From BRH-c25 sp035417425 (GTDB lineage Bacteria; Bacillota; Clostridia; Lutisporales; Lutisporaceae), in NCBI GenBank assembly GCA_035417425.1, contig DAOLPD010000059.1:1-15659 (forward strand): a stretch of DNA of 15,659 bases, given 5' to 3'. Under the pieces are notes generated by a model. It saw only the letters and a list, made by a program, of their open reading frames with translations. It ran no database searches and had not been told where the DNA came from. This document shows, piece by piece, positions 14,407 through 15,659 of this stretch (its first letter is position 1; every line of letters starts with the position of its first letter). The translations under genes were made by a program, and so were the position numbers.

Positions 14407-14517
14407 ATGAAGTACAAGATAGATATGCTAATGATAATGACTGTTATTTTGATATTTGGTATAGCAATACAAGCTTTGCGTATGGGCTTAGTTCCCGCTT
14501 TACAATTCATAAAATAA
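14407..14517 (+). CDS. 36-residue single-helix membrane peptide between pelE and pelF
   Basis: The ATG follows the pelE stop with no gap (TAAATG), and GGAGG lies 11 nt upstream inside pelE. The product starts MKYKIDMLMIMTVILIFGIA and ends in LRMGLVPALQFIK. It has a short basic head, one hydrophobic helix (about residues 7-24) and a short amphipathic tail, so it should be an inner-membrane peptide. The stop is 29 nt before the preferred pelF start. I know no named family for it. Translational coupling to pelE and its place inside the synthase operon suggest a small partner of the PelD/E/G membrane complex. It may instead be a chance frame, but its ribosome site, tight coupling and clean helix argue for a gene. 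Confidence 0.62.
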   Translation: MKYKIDMLMIMTVILIFGIAIQALRMGLVPALQFIK

Positions 14518-14546
14518 GCAAAAGCTTTATTATGGCAGGTGAGAAT

Positions 14547-15659
14547 ATGAAAATTTGTATAATAGCAGAAGGCAGTTACCCTTATGTTACCGGAGGAGTT
14601 TCCAGCTGGACACAAATGCTTATTTCATGGATGAGTGAATATCAGTTCATTATATATGCAATTGGTGCAAAGGCAAAGGATAGAGGTAAGTTTTGCTACC
14701 AGATGCCGGATAATGTAATTGGGTTAAAAGAAATATTTATGGATGAAGCCTTTGACCACAAGGCGAAATGGGGTAAGAGGCTGGGAATGAAAAAGCATGA
14801 GAAGGAAGCCTTGGAAAATCTTCTCGTTGGAGAGAATCCAAATTGGGAGGATTTATTCTCCCTTTTCAAAGAGAACAGGCTGCATTCCATAGAGGAGTTT
14901 CTCACCAGCAAGGATTTCTTTGATATTCTGGAAGTTGTATATAAAAAGAAATATTGGAAAACCCCCTTTGCTGATTTCTATTGGACATTCAGATCTATGG
15001 TCTGCCCGTTGCTGTTCATCATTAAACAGGGTGTTCCTGAGGCGGATATTTACCATAGTGTATCTGCAGGATATTCGGGTATACTGGGGAGCCTTGGGAA
15101 GAGTATATATAAGAAACCCTTCATTATGACAGAACATGGAATTTACACCAGGGAAAGAGAGGAAGAAATTATAAAATCTGATTGGATAAAGAGCTGCTTT
15201 AAAGATATTTGGATTGAGTATTTTCATAGTATATCAAAATGCGCTTACGATCATGCTGACAAAGTAATTACCCTTTTCAACAGTAATAAGGAAATTCAAA
15301 TTGAGCTTGGTTGTAACGAAAATAAGATAGAGATCATTCCAAATGGTATCCAGCTGGATACCTATTCGGGCTTATTGCATGAGAGTATAGAGGAAGACTA
15401 CATAAATGTAGGTGCAGTTGTAAGGGTTGTGCCTATAAAGGATATAAAAACCATGATAAAAGGATTTTCCATTGCAAAGAAAAAATATGAGAAAATAAGG
15501 TTTTATGTCATGGGGCCCCTTGAAGAAGATATGCAATACTATAAAGAATGTGAGCAGTTAGTTGAGAATCTGGCACTTAAGGATATTATTTTTACCGGAA
15601 AGGTCAATATCGCAGACTATATTGGAAAGATGGATATTTTGGTATTGAGCAGTATAAGT
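14547..15659 (+). CDS. pelF: PelF, GT4-family glycosyltransferase of Pel-type polysaccharide (3' end missing)
   Basis: The first 371 residues of a cytosolic glycosyltransferase; the frame is open to the window edge. The N-terminus MKICIIAEGSYPYVTGGVSSW is the PelF hallmark, with the long insertion typical of its DUF3492-type N-terminal domain. Other PelF features are YHSVSAGYSGILG (169-181), MTEHGIYTREREEEI (194-208), IIPNGI (263-268) and the start of the GT4 donor domain, VGAVVRVVPIKDI with R293 and K298, then VMGP and IADYIGKMDILVLSS. PelF usually has about 470-510 residues, so the GT4 E-x7-E motif lies beyond the edge. It is expected to polymerise UDP-linked HexNAc units at the PelD/E/G membrane complex. 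AGGTGAG precedes the ATG; another in-frame ATG at 14532 lacks such a site. PelG, the transporter, would be expected next. Confidence 0.95.
   Translation, partial: MKICIIAEGSYPYVTGGVSSWTQMLISWMSEYQFIIYAIGAKAKDRGKFCYQMPDNVIGLKEIFMDEAFDHKAKWGKRLGMKKHEKEALENLLVGENPNWEDLFSLFKENRLHSIEEFLTSKDFFDILEVVYKKKYWKTPFADFYWTFRSMVCPLLFIIKQGVPEADIYHSVSAGYSGILGSLGKSIYKKPFIMTEHGIYTREREEEIIKSDWIKSCFKDIWIEYFHSISKCAYDHADKVITLFNSNKEIQIELGCNENKIEIIPNGIQLDTYSGLLHESIEEDYINVGAVVRVVPIKDIKTMIKGFSIAKKKYEKIRFYVMGPLEEDMQYYKECEQLVENLALKDIIFTGKVNIADYIGKMDILVLSSIS

Overview
The window looks like chromosomal DNA from a low-GC Gram-positive, probably an anaerobic spore-former of the class Clostridia. The evidence is AT-rich intergenic DNA, strong AGGAGG-type ribosome sites, an S-layer-homology (SLH) surface protein, a YesN/AraC-type two-component system and a Gram-positive Pel-type polysaccharide locus. 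I see no rRNA, tRNA, CRISPR array, insertion sequence or phage gene.

Left part (1-3170, minus strand): a signalling operon. A membrane PAS histidine kinase overlaps by 26 nt an AraC-type response regulator. A stand-alone CheY-like receiver follows, then the first ten codons of another gene that runs off the left edge. A good sigma-A-like promoter lies just upstream of the kinase. Middle-left (3254-4048): two small housekeeping genes face each other across a shared hairpin terminator, a 1-Cys peroxiredoxin (+) and an ABM-fold monooxygenase-like protein (-).

Centre (4312-11083): exported proteins. A 1290-residue SLH protein carries a Gly-rich hinge, four Ig-like repeats, a jelly-roll-like region and a complete NodB polysaccharide deacetylase domain. 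A secreted right-handed beta-helix protein (lyase- or epimerase-like) follows it on the same strand. A secreted DUF4832-type TIM-barrel protein that resembles a glycoside hydrolase lies on the opposite strand.

Right part (11518-15659, plus strand): a Pel-type synthase operon cut by the window edge. It starts with a single protein that joins a UDP-sugar 4-epimerase (PelX/GalE type) to a PelD-like four-helix membrane and GAF region, with no GGDEF domain after it. PelE follows, then a 36-residue one-helix membrane peptide, then PelF, a GT4 glycosyltransferase whose C-terminus lies outside the window. PelG would be expected next.

Inferred logic: the operon on the right makes a PelF-dependent, HexNAc-rich polysaccharide at the membrane, and the epimerase fused to the scaffold supplies the donor sugar. 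The three exported proteins to its left are candidates to deacetylate, cut or bind the product in the S-layer and wall. The main points of interest are the epimerase-PelD fusion that lacks the usual c-di-GMP-binding module, the S-layer-anchored deacetylase, and the small membrane peptide between pelE and pelF. Function is read from sequence only, and the link between the exported genes and the Pel operon rests on adjacency.
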